Source of the DNA: an uncultured Collinsella sp.
Lineage (GTDB): Bacteria > Actinomycetota > Coriobacteriia > Coriobacteriales > Coriobacteriaceae
DNA: 64,000 nucleotides
Reading direction: 5' to 3'
Assembly (NCBI GenBank): GCA_900757495.1
Contig: CAAENX010000023.1
Location: forward strand, 124,001-188,000
The stretch's first letter is position 1, and the number at the start of each line of letters is the position of its first letter. Shown piece by piece: positions 17,692 to 25,539 of the stretch. The notes beneath the pieces were generated by a model that had not been told where the DNA came from, searched no databases, and saw only the letters and a program-made list of their open reading frames with translations. Made by a program: the position numbers and the translations under genes.

Positions 17692-20469
17692 ATGATTCTC
17701 AACGGACCGGGGATTAGCTATACCGAGCCCGATATCGGCGCGGAGTTCGTGCCGCCGATACCGGAGCATCCGCGCGAGGCCATCGTCAAACTGTGTGAGC
17801 ACTGCACCAACCGCCTGTTGCACCGCGACGAGCTGCTGGGCTACGAGTACTGGTCGTTTGCCGAGGCCGCAACCGACGAGCAGGCCGAAGTGCTCTGCAA
17901 GATGAAGATGCGCCGTCCCTATACGCTGCCCGAGATGGTCAAGCTCACCGGCATGCCCGAGGCCCAGATCGAGAAGATGCTCGACGACATGAGCTACACG
18001 GGCCTGCTCGAGTACAACTGGGAAAATCCCGAGCGCGCCAAGCAGTGGGTGCTGCCCATGCTGGTGCCGGGTTCTGCCGAGTTCCTCAACATGCGCATGG
18101 GCCAGCTCGAGGAGCATCCGGTCTATGCCAAGTTCTTTGAACAGGCGTCCAAGGGCCCGCTGTCCCGTGCTACGCCGATGGTGCCGCCCGGAGGCGCCGG
18201 TATCGGCATGCACGTGATTCCGGTCGAGAAGGCCATCGATGCCGCGAGCACCTCGGTGCCGATCGAGCACATCGAGCACTGGCTCGACAAATACGATGGC
18301 AAATATGCCGCCAGCACCTGCAGCTGCCGCGCGAGCCGTCGCGTAATGGGAGAGGGCTGCGCCGACGACCCGGCCGATTGGTGCATCGCCGTGGGCGATA
18401 TGGCCGACTACGTGGTCGAGACCGACCGCGGCCACTATGTGACGCGCGAGGAGGTCTACGACATCCTGCGCCAGGCCGAGGACAACGGCTTTGTGCACCA
18501 GATTACCAACATCGATGGCGAGAACAAGATCTTCGCCATCTGCAACTGCAACGTTAACGTGTGCTACGCCCTGCGCACCTCGCAGCTGTTCAACACACCC
18601 AACCTGTCGCGCTCGGCCTATGTCGCCAAGGTCGAGAAGGACAAGTGCGTGGCCTGCGGTCGCTGCGTTGAGGTATGCCCGGCCGGGGCCGCCAAGCTCG
18701 GCCAGAAGCTCTGCAGCAAAAAGGCTGGCGGACAGGTGCCCGAGTATCCGCGCCAGGAGCTGCCCGATGCCACCAAGTGGGACCACACCAAGTGGTCGCC
18801 CAACTACCGCAACGACAACCGCATCGAGACGCATGAGTCCGGCACGGCGCCCTGCAAGACGGCCTGCCCCGCGCATGTCGCTGTTCAGGGCTATCTGAAG
18901 CTTGCGGCGCAGGGTCGCTATGACGAGGCGCTGGCGCTCATCAAGCGCGAGAACCCGCTGCCCGCAATCTGCGGCCGCGTGTGCAACCGCCGCTGCGAGG
19001 ACGCCTGCACCCGTGGCCGCGTGGATGCCGCCGTGGCGATCGACGAGGTCAAGAAGTTTATCGCCCAGCGCGACTTGGATGCCGCGACCCGTTATGTCCC
19101 GCCCGTGGTGACGCCGACGCGCGCCGGCGGCTTCGATCAGAAGATCGCCATCATCGGTGCCGGTCCGGCCGGTCTGTCCTGCGCCTTCTATCTGGCCGAG
19201 AAGGGCTACAAGCCCGTCGTGTTCGAGAAGAACGAGCGCCCGGGTGGCATGCTCACCTACGGTATTCCCAGCTTTAAGCTGGAGAAGGACGTTATCGAGG
19301 CCGAGGTCGAGGTTATTCGCCTGATGGGTGCCGAGTTCCGCTATGGCGTGGAGGTCGGTCGCGATGTGACGCTCGACGAGCTGCGCGAGCAAGGCTTTAA
19401 GGCCTTTTATGTGGCCATCGGCTGCCAGGGCGGCCGCCTAGCCGGTATTCCGGGCGAGGACGCCGAGGATGTGACGGTGGCCGTCGACTTTTTGCGCGAG
19501 GTCAACAGTGGCAAGATCGACGCACTGCTCGGTCGCACCATCGTGGTGGGCGGCGGTAACGTGGCCATCGATGTCGCGCGCAACGCCTGCCGTCTGGGAT
19601 CCGAGCATGTTGAGATGTTCTGCCTGGAGAGCGAGGCTCAGATGCCCGCCAGCGAGGAGGAGCGTCGCGAAGCCATCGAGGATGGTGCTCACATCAGCTG
19701 CGGCTGGGGTCCCAAGGAGGTTCACCTGGACGATGCGGGTCGTGTGTGCGGCATCACCTTCAAGCGCTGCACGCGCGTCTTTGACGACGAGGGCCGTTTT
19801 GCGCCCGAGTACGACGAGAACGACCTGCGCCGCATCGATGCCGACCGCGTCGTCATGTCGATTGGCCAGTCCATTGTGTGGGGCGACCTGCTGGCTGGCT
19901 CCAAGGTGGAGCTTGGCCGCGGCCAGGGTGCCCTTGCCGATCCGCAGACGTACCAGACCGCTGAGCCCGACATCTTTGTGGGCGGCGACGTCTACACCGG
20001 CCCCAGCTTTGCCATCGACGCCATCGCCGCCGGTCACGAGGCCGCTGTGTCCATCCATCGCTTTGTGCAGCCGGGCTCCACGCTAACCATCGGCCGCAAC
20101 CAGCGCCGCTACATTGCGCTCGACCGCGACGATGTTGTGATTGAGAGCTATGACAACGCGAGCCGCGAGGTGGCACGTGTCGACCGCGAGCGCGAGAAGG
20201 CTGCGCCCTTTAGCGAGTACGTCGAGACCTTTACCGAGGAGCAGGTGCGCGCCGAGACCGCTCGCTGCCTGGGCTGCGGTGCCTCGATCGTCGACCCCAA
20301 TAAGTGCATCGGCTGTGGTCTGTGCACCACCAAGTGCGCGTTCGATGCCATCCATCTGGATCGCGACCGCCCCGAGTGCTCCACGATGGTCAAATACGAG
20401 CAAAAGCTCCCCAGCCTCGGCAAGTACGCTTTGAAACGCGCGATCAAGATTAAATTTGGGAAGAAGTAA
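17692..20469 (+). CDS. Large FAD/Fe-S oxidoreductase (glutamate synthase small-subunit type)
   Basis: 925 residues, soluble. A winged-helix-like N-terminus (RRPYTLPEMVKLTGM, about 75-110) precedes a cysteine-rich zone (CSCRASRRVMGEGC, ICNCNVNVCY). A [4Fe-4S] ferredoxin motif CVACGRCVEVCP (near 320) is followed by the GltD-type Fe-S segment (CKTACPAHVAVQGYL, CGRVCNRRCEDACTRG), an FAD Rossmann motif AIIGAGPAGLSCAFYLAEKGY and an NAD(P)H motif VVGGGNVAIDVARNA. Near the C-terminus are FVGGDVYTGPSF and a second ferredoxin cluster, CIGCGLCTTKC. It probably transfers electrons between NAD(P)H and a ferredoxin or partner enzyme; the substrate is unknown. The start follows AAGGGA. Divergent from the TetR gene. 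Confidence 0.88.
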   Translation: MILNGPGISYTEPDIGAEFVPPIPEHPREAIVKLCEHCTNRLLHRDELLGYEYWSFAEAATDEQAEVLCKMKMRRPYTLPEMVKLTGMPEAQIEKMLDDMSYTGLLEYNWENPERAKQWVLPMLVPGSAEFLNMRMGQLEEHPVYAKFFEQASKGPLSRATPMVPPGGAGIGMHVIPVEKAIDAASTSVPIEHIEHWLDKYDGKYAASTCSCRASRRVMGEGCADDPADWCIAVGDMADYVVETDRGHYVTREEVYDILRQAEDNGFVHQITNIDGENKIFAICNCNVNVCYALRTSQLFNTPNLSRSAYVAKVEKDKCVACGRCVEVCPAGAAKLGQKLCSKKAGGQVPEYPRQELPDATKWDHTKWSPNYRNDNRIETHESGTAPCKTACPAHVAVQGYLKLAAQGRYDEALALIKRENPLPAICGRVCNRRCEDACTRGRVDAAVAIDEVKKFIAQRDLDAATRYVPPVVTPTRAGGFDQKIAIIGAGPAGLSCAFYLAEKGYKPVVFEKNERPGGMLTYGIPSFKLEKDVIEAEVEVIRLMGAEFRYGVEVGRDVTLDELREQGFKAFYVAIGCQGGRLAGIPGEDAEDVTVAVDFLREVNSGKIDALLGRTIVVGGGNVAIDVARNACRLGSEHVEMFCLESEAQMPASEEERREAIEDGAHISCGWGPKEVHLDDAGRVCGITFKRCTRVFDDEGRFAPEYDENDLRRIDADRVVMSIGQSIVWGDLLAGSKVELGRGQGALADPQTYQTAEPDIFVGGDVYTGPSFAIDAIAAGHEAAVSIHRFVQPGSTLTIGRNQRRYIALDRDDVVIESYDNASREVARVDREREKAAPFSEYVETFTEEQVRAETARCLGCGASIVDPNKCIGCGLCTTKCAFDAIHLDRDRPECSTMVKYEQKLPSLGKYALKRAIKIKFGKK

Positions 20470-20477
20470 TGAGGTTC

Positions 20478-20620
20478 CGCCGTTCTAACGAACGGCGGCA
20501 CTGCCGACGCTGCGCGGCACCCAGGTACCCCATCTTGCCCCTCAACTGCGGCGCCGCGGGCAAAAGCCCAGCGGACGCCTTGTTTCGGGGCAACCTGGGG
20601 TACCTGGGCGCCGCTCGCTG
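20478..20620. repeat. Intergenic long-hairpin element, copy 2
   Basis: A perfect 9-bp stem (CCGCCGTTC, loop TAAC, complement) is followed by CGACGCTGCGCGG and a palindrome of about 100 bases. Its arm (GCGGC, CCCAGGTACCCCA, TTGCCCC) pairs with a near-complement ending in GCCGCTCGCTG. The architecture and boundary words match copy 1 at 5208-5345, but the stem sequences differ. Confidence 0.75.
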
Positions 20621-20664
20621 ACGTTGAATTGACATCGCATCGACCTCTGTCGAAAGGTTTTATC

Positions 20665-21093
20665 TTGCATGAATTGGGAATCGTGTATCACATCATTCGC
20701 GATGTCGAGAATGTGGCGCGCGCCAATGGTGTGCGTCGCGTTTCGAGCGTCACGCTGCTGCTGGGCGAGGTCTCGGGCGTCGTTCCCGATCTGCTGCTTG
20801 ACGCTTGGCGTTGGGCGGCAGATAAAAAGCCCATCGCGCAGGGCTCGGAGCTTATCGTGGAGCCCGTCGAGGCCGTGACGCATTGCGACGCGTGCGGCTG
20901 CGACTACGCGACGGTCGAGCACGGCAAGACCTGCCCCCATTGCGGTAGCGGCGAGACCTATCTGCTGCAGGGCCAGGAGGTCATGATCAAGCAGATCGAG
21001 ACCCCCGACGAGGACCCAACAGACGCTGCCCCCGACGGCCTCTCCGATGCCCCCGATGCCGTCGACGCCGCCAACCCCCTTCACATCGCCTAA
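20665..21093 (+). CDS. hypA: Hydrogenase/urease nickel chaperone HypA
   Basis: 142 residues. HypA delivers nickel to [NiFe]-hydrogenase during maturation. A TTG start at 20665 gives the invariant N-terminus MHELGIV, where His2 binds nickel; GAAAGG lies upstream, while the longer frame would bury this motif. The zinc site is CDACGCDYATVEHGKTCPHCG (two CxxC pairs). The helix VRRVSSVTLLLGEVSGVVPDLL is typical. After about residue 115 there is an acidic, proline-rich tail that is not usual for HypA. No other hyp or hydrogenase genes are in the window. Confidence 0.92.
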   Translation: MHELGIVYHIIRDVENVARANGVRRVSSVTLLLGEVSGVVPDLLLDAWRWAADKKPIAQGSELIVEPVEAVTHCDACGCDYATVEHGKTCPHCGSGETYLLQGQEVMIKQIETPDEDPTDAAPDGLSDAPDAVDAANPLHIA

Positions 21094-21096
21094 CTT

Positions 21097-21150
21097 AGTC
21101 GTTGGGGACGTTCTTAAACGACTAGTCATTAAAGAACGTCCCCAACGACT
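21097..21150. repeat. Complete extragenic palindrome (GTTGGGGACGTTCTT type)
   Basis: AGTCGTTGGGGACGTTCTT (21097-21115) is exactly complemented by 21132-21150, with a loop containing ACTAGTC. It sits 4 bases after the hypA stop. Partial copies are at 5399, 24744 and 44131. Confidence 0.85.
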
Positions 21151-21466
21151 ACTTTGCTAGAGCATATTTCTTACCATTAGTCAAGCACCATCTGTTTAAA
21201 CGAAATGGCCTCAACCCGAGCACATTTGTGTCTGTTTAAAACCGGCAATAATGAACAGCGTGCTCAATTCGGTCATGTAAATAGATCAGCTATCAATCCT
21301 CAGCAGCAAATCAGTCAAAATACTGGAATGTAATCAGCTTGTAACAAAACAAGACGTTTAAACAAATAATGCTAGCTTTTGCAGTTTTTCATATAATTCT
21401 GCTGTATTTGCAGCTATACTCTTTTTTGTCGTGTAGGAATTACGTAGACAAAAAGGAGGTTATGTG
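21151..21466 (+). promoter_or_regulatory. PTS operon promoter region
   Basis: AT-rich control region. TCTGTTTAAA occurs at 21191 and 21231, exactly 40 bp apart, and GTTTAAAC occurs again at 21356; these are candidate operators. TTTTGCAG (21377) and TTTGCAG (21407) flank TATAAT (21392-21397). TATACT (21415-21420) is the likely -10; no good -35 is seen, which suits an activated or catabolite-controlled promoter. AAAGGAGG (21452-21459) precedes the first gene. No gene is present. Confidence 0.5.
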
Positions 21467-22456
21467 ATGGTAAGTATTGTTCTTGCTAGCCATGGTGACT
21501 TGGCGGCTGGAATCAAGCAGACGGGCTCGATGGTCTTTGGCGATCAGCCGTCTGTAGCCGTGGTCTCGCTTGAGCCGAGCATGGGCCCCGACGACTTCCG
21601 CGCCAAGGTCGAGGAGGCAATCGCTTCCTTCGAGGACCAGGAGCAGGTGCTCTTCCTCGTCGATCTGTGGGGCGGCACGCCGTTCAACCAGATCAGCGGG
21701 CTCATCGAGGGCCACGATTCCTGGGCTATCGTCACCGGTGTCAACCTGCCTATGCTCATCGAGGCATATTCGCAGCGCTTTGACGCAAAGAACACTGCAC
21801 ATGCGATCGCAAAACATCTCGTGACTGAGGCTAAGGCCGGCGTGCGCGTCAAGCCCGAGTCTCTGGAGCCCGAGGAGAAGAAGCCGGCTGCGGCCGCTGC
21901 TGCTCCTGCAGGCGCCATCCCTCCGGGAACGGTCATCGGCGACGGGCACATCAAGATCGCCCACGTCCGTATCGACACCCGTCTGCTTCATGGTCAGGTG
22001 GCCACCACGTGGACCAAGCAGATCAACCCCAACCGCATCATCGTGGTTTCCGACGGCGTTGCTCACGACGAGCTCCGAAAGACCATGATCGAGCAGGCTG
22101 CCCCTCCGGGAGTCCATGCCAACGTCGTGCCCATTAAGAAGATGGCCGAGGTCGTCAAGGACACGCGCTTTGGTGACACCAAGGCCATGCTGCTCTTTGA
22201 GAACCCGCAGGATCTGCTCAAGGCCATCGAGGCCGGCGTCGATATCAAGGAAGTCAACATCGGTTCTATGGCTCACTCCAAGGGCAAGGTCGTCGTCACC
22301 AACGCTGTCGCTATGGGCGATGACGATGTCAAGACCATCGAGGCTCTCAAGGCCAAGGGCGTCAAGTTCGAGGTCCGCAAGGTTCCTTCGGATTCCTCCG
22401 AGGATCTCGACGCCATGTTGAAGAAAGCTAAGGCCGAACTGGCCGCTCAAGCATAG
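21467..22456 (+). CDS. manX: PTS mannose-family transporter subunit IIAB
   Basis: 329 residues fusing both cytoplasmic phosphotransfer domains. The IIA domain (1-125) starts IVLASHGDLAAG, where His9 is the likely phosphorylated residue. An Ala/Pro/Lys-rich linker (about 128-150) follows. The IIB domain starts IKIAHVRIDTRLLHGQVATTW, with the phosphorylated His in RLLHGQV. Phosphate passes from HPr to IIA to IIB to the sugar entering through IIC/IID. The ATG at 21467 sits 7 bases after AAAGGAGG. The substrate is within the mannose/glucose/fructose/amino-sugar range of this family and cannot be fixed from sequence. Confidence 0.93.
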   Translation: MVSIVLASHGDLAAGIKQTGSMVFGDQPSVAVVSLEPSMGPDDFRAKVEEAIASFEDQEQVLFLVDLWGGTPFNQISGLIEGHDSWAIVTGVNLPMLIEAYSQRFDAKNTAHAIAKHLVTEAKAGVRVKPESLEPEEKKPAAAAAAPAGAIPPGTVIGDGHIKIAHVRIDTRLLHGQVATTWTKQINPNRIIVVSDGVAHDELRKTMIEQAAPPGVHANVVPIKKMAEVVKDTRFGDTKAMLLFENPQDLLKAIEAGVDIKEVNIGSMAHSKGKVVVTNAVAMGDDDVKTIEALKAKGVKFEVRKVPSDSSEDLDAMLKKAKAELAAQA

Positions 22457-22474
22457 TAAAGGAGGGTCCGATAC

Positions 22475-23293
22475 ATGTCCGCGCTTACTATTGTTCTAAT
22501 CGCGATTATCGCGCTGCTTGCCGGTATGGAAGGCGTTCTGGATCAGTTCCAGTTCCATCAGCCGCTCGTTGCGTGCACGCTTATCGGTCTCGTAACCGGT
22601 CACCTTCAGGAGGGCATCCTCCTGGGCGGTTCGCTTCAGATGATGGCCCTTGGTTGGGCTAACGTCGGCGCCGCTGTTGCGCCTGACGCCGCTCTGGCCT
22701 CGGTCGCTTCTTCGATCATCATGGTGCTCGCCCTCAACGGTGGCGCCACCGATTCGGCTAAGGCAGTTACCGCCGCCATCGCCGTCGCCGTGCCTCTGTC
22801 CGTCGCCGGCCTGTTCCTGACCATGATCTGCCGTACCCTGGCCACCGCTATGGTCCACGGCATGGACGCCTGCGCCGAGAAGGGCGACTTCGCCGGCATC
22901 GAGCGCTGGCAGTACGCCGGCATCCTCATGCAGGGTGTTCGTATCGCCATCCCGGCAGTGCTGCTGTGCATCATCCCGGCCGAGGCCGTTACCAACGCGC
23001 TTAACGCTATGCCCGACTGGCTGTCCGGCGGCATGGCTGTCGGCGGCGGCATGGTCGCTTCCGTCGGTTACGCCATGGTCATCAACATGATGGCCACCAA
23101 GGAGACCTGGCCGTTCTTCATCCTCGGCTTTGTCCTGGCTGCCATCCCTCAGCTCACGCTGATTGCCCTGGGCCTCATCGGCATCTCCCTTGCCCTCATC
23201 TACCTTGGCCTTAAGGACCTGGCCAAGCAGGGTGGCGGCATGGGCGGTGGTTCCGGCGACCCGCTCGGCGACATTCTGAACGATTACGAGTAG
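22475..23293 (+). CDS. manY: PTS mannose-family transporter subunit IIC
   Basis: 272 residues, polytopic membrane subunit forming the sugar channel with IID. Family features are ALLAGMEGVLDQFQFHQPLVACTLIGLVTG at the N-terminus and LQEGILLGGSLQMMALGWANVGAAVAPDAALAS, then several hydrophobic helices and a glycine-rich tail (GGGMGGGSGDPL). AAAGGAGGG precedes the ATG, 18 bases after the IIAB stop. Confidence 0.95.
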   Translation: MSALTIVLIAIIALLAGMEGVLDQFQFHQPLVACTLIGLVTGHLQEGILLGGSLQMMALGWANVGAAVAPDAALASVASSIIMVLALNGGATDSAKAVTAAIAVAVPLSVAGLFLTMICRTLATAMVHGMDACAEKGDFAGIERWQYAGILMQGVRIAIPAVLLCIIPAEAVTNALNAMPDWLSGGMAVGGGMVASVGYAMVINMMATKETWPFFILGFVLAAIPQLTLIALGLIGISLALIYLGLKDLAKQGGGMGGGSGDPLGDILNDYE

Positions 23294-23309
23294 GAAGGGA
23301 GTGATACAT

Positions 23310-24230
23310 ATGGCAGAGAACAAGATTCAGCTTTCTAAGTCCGATCGTCAGAAGGTTTGCTTCCGTCATCAGTTCCTTCAGGGCTCGTGGAACTACGAGC
23401 GCATGCAGAACGGTGGCTGGTGCTACGCAATGATCCCTGCGATCAAGAAGCTCTACACCAGCAAGGACGACCAGATTGCCGCGCTTAAGCGCCACCTGGA
23501 GTTCTATAACACGCACCCCTATGTTTCCTCCCCCGTCATGGGCGTTACCCTCGCCCTCGAGGAGGAGCGCGCCAACGGTGCCCCGATCGACGACGTCGCC
23601 ATCCAGGGCGTCAAGGTCGGTATGATGGGCCCGCTCGCCGGCGTCGGCGACCCTGCCTTCTGGTTCACCCTTCGCCCGATCTTGGGTGCTCTGGGTGCTT
23701 CCCTGGCTCTGTCTGGCAGCATTGCCGGTCCGCTGCTGTTCTTCTTCGCGTGGAACATTATTCGTTACGCCTTCGAGTGGTACACGCAGGAGTTTGGCTA
23801 TAAGGTCGGCTCCTCCATCGCCAAGGACCTCTCCGGCGGTCTGATGGGCAAGGTCACCGAGGGTGCCTCCATCCTTGGTATGTTCATCATCGGCGCCCTT
23901 GTCGAGCGTTGGGTTTCCATCTCCTTTACCCCGATCGTCTCCAAGGTCACGCAGTCCGCTGGCGCCTATATCGACTGGGCTAATCTGCCCGCCGGCGCCG
24001 AGGGCGTCAAGCAGGCATTGACGATGTACAGCTCTGTCGGTGCCACCGCACTCGACCCGGTGAAGGTCACCACGCTTCAGGCCAACCTCGATCAGCTCAT
24101 CCCCGGTCTTGCCGCCGTGTGCCTGACTCTCTTGGTCTGCAAGCTCCTCAAGAAGAAGGTCAGCCCGATCGTCATCATCCTGGCTCTCTTTGCCGTGGGT
24201 ATCATCGGTCGCGTCTGCGGCTTCATGTAA
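23310..24230 (+). CDS. manZ: PTS mannose-family transporter subunit IID
   Basis: 306 residues. The IID signature is present in order: FRHQFLQGSWNYERMQNGGWCYAMIPAI, FYNTHPYVSSPVMGVTLALEE, IKVGMMGPLAGVGDPAFWFT-like residues (here VKVGMMGPLAGVGDP), then C-terminal membrane helices. ATG 23310 (MAENKIQL) follows AAGGGAG; an in-frame GTG nine bases earlier overlaps that ribosome binding site. Last gene before a strong terminator. Confidence 0.95.
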   Translation: MAENKIQLSKSDRQKVCFRHQFLQGSWNYERMQNGGWCYAMIPAIKKLYTSKDDQIAALKRHLEFYNTHPYVSSPVMGVTLALEEERANGAPIDDVAIQGVKVGMMGPLAGVGDPAFWFTLRPILGALGASLALSGSIAGPLLFFFAWNIIRYAFEWYTQEFGYKVGSSIAKDLSGGLMGKVTEGASILGMFIIGALVERWVSISFTPIVSKVTQSAGAYIDWANLPAGAEGVKQALTMYSSVGATALDPVKVTTLQANLDQLIPGLAAVCLTLLVCKLLKKKVSPIVIILALFAVGIIGRVCGFM

Positions 24231-24286
24231 GCACGCTTCGGTTTAAGACCGAGATTTGCTAGACAAGGGCTTTTGAGCCATTGAAA

Positions 24287-24332
24287 CGGACCGCACCCGG
24301 TGGGTACACTGGATGCGGTCCGATTGTTTTTA
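24287..24332 (+). terminator. Terminator of the PTS operon
   Basis: CGGACCGCA pairs with TGCGGTCCG across an 18-base loop and is followed by ATTGTTTTTATT. It lies just before the DUF956 gene, so that gene needs read-through or its own promoter. Confidence 0.8.
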
Positions 24333-24350
24333 TTGGGGGGCGAGGCGCGT

Positions 24351-24749
24351 ATGGCGCAATCTCAGAACAGCACGGTCGATCTGGCAACGCCGGCAACCTG
24401 CCTGATGGGGCTTACCAGCCACGGCAACGTGATGGTGGGCAATAAGGCGTTTGAGTACTATAACGAGCGCAATCCCGAGGATTATATTCAGATTCCGTGG
24501 GACGAGGTCGACTATATTGCCGCCGAGGTTTTGCGCGGTACCAAGAAGATTACGCGTTTTGCCATCTTCACCAAGGATAACGGTCACTTTACGTTTTCGA
24601 CGCGCGACGACAAAGAGACGCTGCGCGCGGTTCGCAAGTACGTTGACGAGGACAAGCTCGTGCGCTCGCCCGACTTTATCGACGTGACCGCCAAGGGCGC
24701 CAAGAGCATTCCCAGCGTCATCAAGAGCCTCTTTCACAAGGATAACTAG
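24351..24749 (+). CDS. DUF956 family protein (ManO-like)
   Basis: 132 residues, soluble. The pattern TCLMGLTSHGNVMVGNKAFEYYN, IQIPWDEVDYIAAEVL, ITRFAIFTKDNGHFTFSTRD matches DUF956, a family usually encoded directly after mannose PTS genes in Firmicutes (manO) and suspected to regulate that PTS. Its position right after IID here supports the same link. The start MAQSQNSTVD follows GGGGCGAGG. The stop codon TAG lies inside a partial copy of the ACTAGTCATTAAAGA repeat. Confidence 0.88.
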   Translation: MAQSQNSTVDLATPATCLMGLTSHGNVMVGNKAFEYYNERNPEDYIQIPWDEVDYIAAEVLRGTKKITRFAIFTKDNGHFTFSTRDDKETLRAVRKYVDEDKLVRSPDFIDVTAKGAKSIPSVIKSLFHKDN

Positions 24750-24770
24750 TCATTAAAGAGCACCTCCCCT
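24744..24770. repeat. Partial copy of the ACTAGTCATTAAAGA repeat over a stop codon
   Basis: ACTAGTCATTAAAGA, then a diverged CCCC, matches the right half of the palindrome at 21097-21150. The TAG within it is the stop of the DUF956 gene. Downstream to 24890 are GTGGGACGCAGTTTTCC and GTGGGGTGCACTTTCC, two further related short repeats; no gene is seen. Confidence 0.6.
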
Positions 24771-24891
24771 CAAAGTGGGACGCAGTTTTCCATGGGGCTC
24801 GATCGGGAAAGTCTGACCCAGAATTTGCCTGGATAGTGGGGTGCACTTTCCGGAGGGCTGTTCCACCGCAACTTCGAAGAGTGGCTATACG

Positions 24892-24922
24892 TTGCATTAC
24901 AGCGGCGTAAATCTGCTACACT
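24892..24922 (+). promoter_or_regulatory. Candidate tRNA promoter
   Basis: TACACT at 24917-24922 lies 10 bases before the tRNA and fits a -10. TTGCAT at 24892-24897 is a possible -35 but the 19-base spacing is long. Confidence 0.4.
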
Positions 24923-24932
24923 AGTACAGCAT

Positions 24933-25008
24933 GCCTCCGTAGCTCAGGGGATAGAGCACCGCTCTCCTAAAGCGGGTGTCGACGGTTCGAATCCGCCCGG
25001 GGGCACCA
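24933..25008 (+). tRNA. tRNA-Arg (anticodon CCT)
   Basis: A full cloverleaf can be drawn: acceptor GCCTCCG with CGGGGGC (one G-T pair), D-arm with TAGCTCAGGGGATAGAGC, anticodon stem CCGCT/AGCGG around CTCCTAA (anticodon CCT, reads AGG), T-arm with GGTTCGAATCC, and an encoded CCA. Its 3' end is duplicated at 43952, making it the likely integration site of the following island. Confidence 0.96.
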
Positions 25009-25062
25009 GAGATTTGCCGAGCCCGGTACCACCACGGTGCCGGGCTCTTCTGGTTTAAAGGC
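24986..25062. repeat. Left boundary direct repeat (attL-like)
   Basis: The tRNA 3' end (26 bases from TTCGAATCCG to CCAGAG), six variable bases, the 37-base terminator block starting CGAGCCCGGTACC, one mismatch and TAAAGGC. The same layout with the same spacing is at 43952-44028; apart from the six-base spacer only one base differs. Confidence 0.85.
25019..25053 (+). terminator. Terminator after tRNA-Arg
   Basis: GAGCCCGGCACCG-type stem (GAGCCCGG with CCGGGCTC, extended by TACC/GGTG pairs) followed by TTCTGGTTT. An identical hairpin lies at the right island end (43985-44019). Confidence 0.75.
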
Positions 25063-25072
25063 CGGATTTGAA

Positions 25073-25228
25073 CCGTCGACACCCGCGTCACCAATTTCCC
25101 CGCGGGGGGGGGAGTTTTCGAATCCGCCCGGGGACACCAGAAAAGATAACGGCGTCGCGAGAGCGGCGCCGTTTCTGGTTTGTGGGGGCCGCCGTCGGAT
25201 TCGGACCGTCGACACCCGCGTCACCAAT
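25073..25228. repeat. Cluster of sense and antisense tRNA 3'-half fragments
   Basis: CCGTCGACACCCGCG, the complement of the tRNA-Arg anticodon-arm to T-arm region, occurs at 25073 and 25206. A sense copy of the tRNA end (TTCGAATCCGCCCGGGG, CACCAG) lies at 25116-25138 after a run of nine G. A 47-base unit starting GTGGGGGCCGCC at 25182-25228 is identical to 43884-43930. The cluster looks like debris of repeated integration at the tRNA. Confidence 0.75.
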
Positions 25229-25330
25229 AGTTCGATTGCGATATGAAATAAGAACCCGAGCCCGACGTTCGGTCTTGGAAACCGATGGAAGCAACCATCA
25301 TGCTTGTCATCGTCGTAACATCTGCGCTAT

Positions 25331-25495
25331 TGCCGAGCAGAACAACATGGCTATCGCGGCGTTTAACACGTCGAGCCTTGAAGCCGTTCGCGTTGCGATT
25401 GATGCTGCCGAAGCCACGGGCGATCCCGTCCCCCCGAGCCAATGGTCGAGACCATGGTGAAGTTCTGCGGCCAATCAATCCATAAGATGAGGTTT
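25331..25495 (+). pseudogene. Remnant of a class II fructose/tagatose-bisphosphate aldolase gene
   Basis: 25331-25432 encodes IAEQNNMAIAAFNTSSLE and then AVRVAIDAAEATGDPV, which matches the N-terminal strand-helix of class II aldolases (consensus GYAIxAFNVxNLE, then AVLEAAEExxSPV). After a frame change 25465-25495 reads VKFCGQSIHKMRF and a stop, resembling the family's C-terminal VRLFGSAGKA-like end, so the middle of the gene appears deleted. No start or ribosome binding site. A terminator at 25506-25533 probably belonged to it. Only the N-terminal match is firm. Confidence 0.55.
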
Positions 25496-25505
25496 TGACT
25501 TGTTG

Positions 25506-25533
25506 GGAGGCTCGCTTTGGCGAGCCTCTTTGC
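25506..25533 (+). terminator. Rho-independent terminator
   Basis: GAGGCTCGC, loop TTTG, GCGAGCCTC, then TTTGCGTTT. Sits 11 bases after the aldolase remnant. Confidence 0.8.
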
Positions 25534-25539
25534 GTTTAC

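Noticed and set aside
25037..25294. Short open frames in both directions over the tRNA-end repeats
   Set aside because: They are translations of tRNA sequence and its complement (the CPRADSNRR-type artefact) and have no ribosome binding sites.
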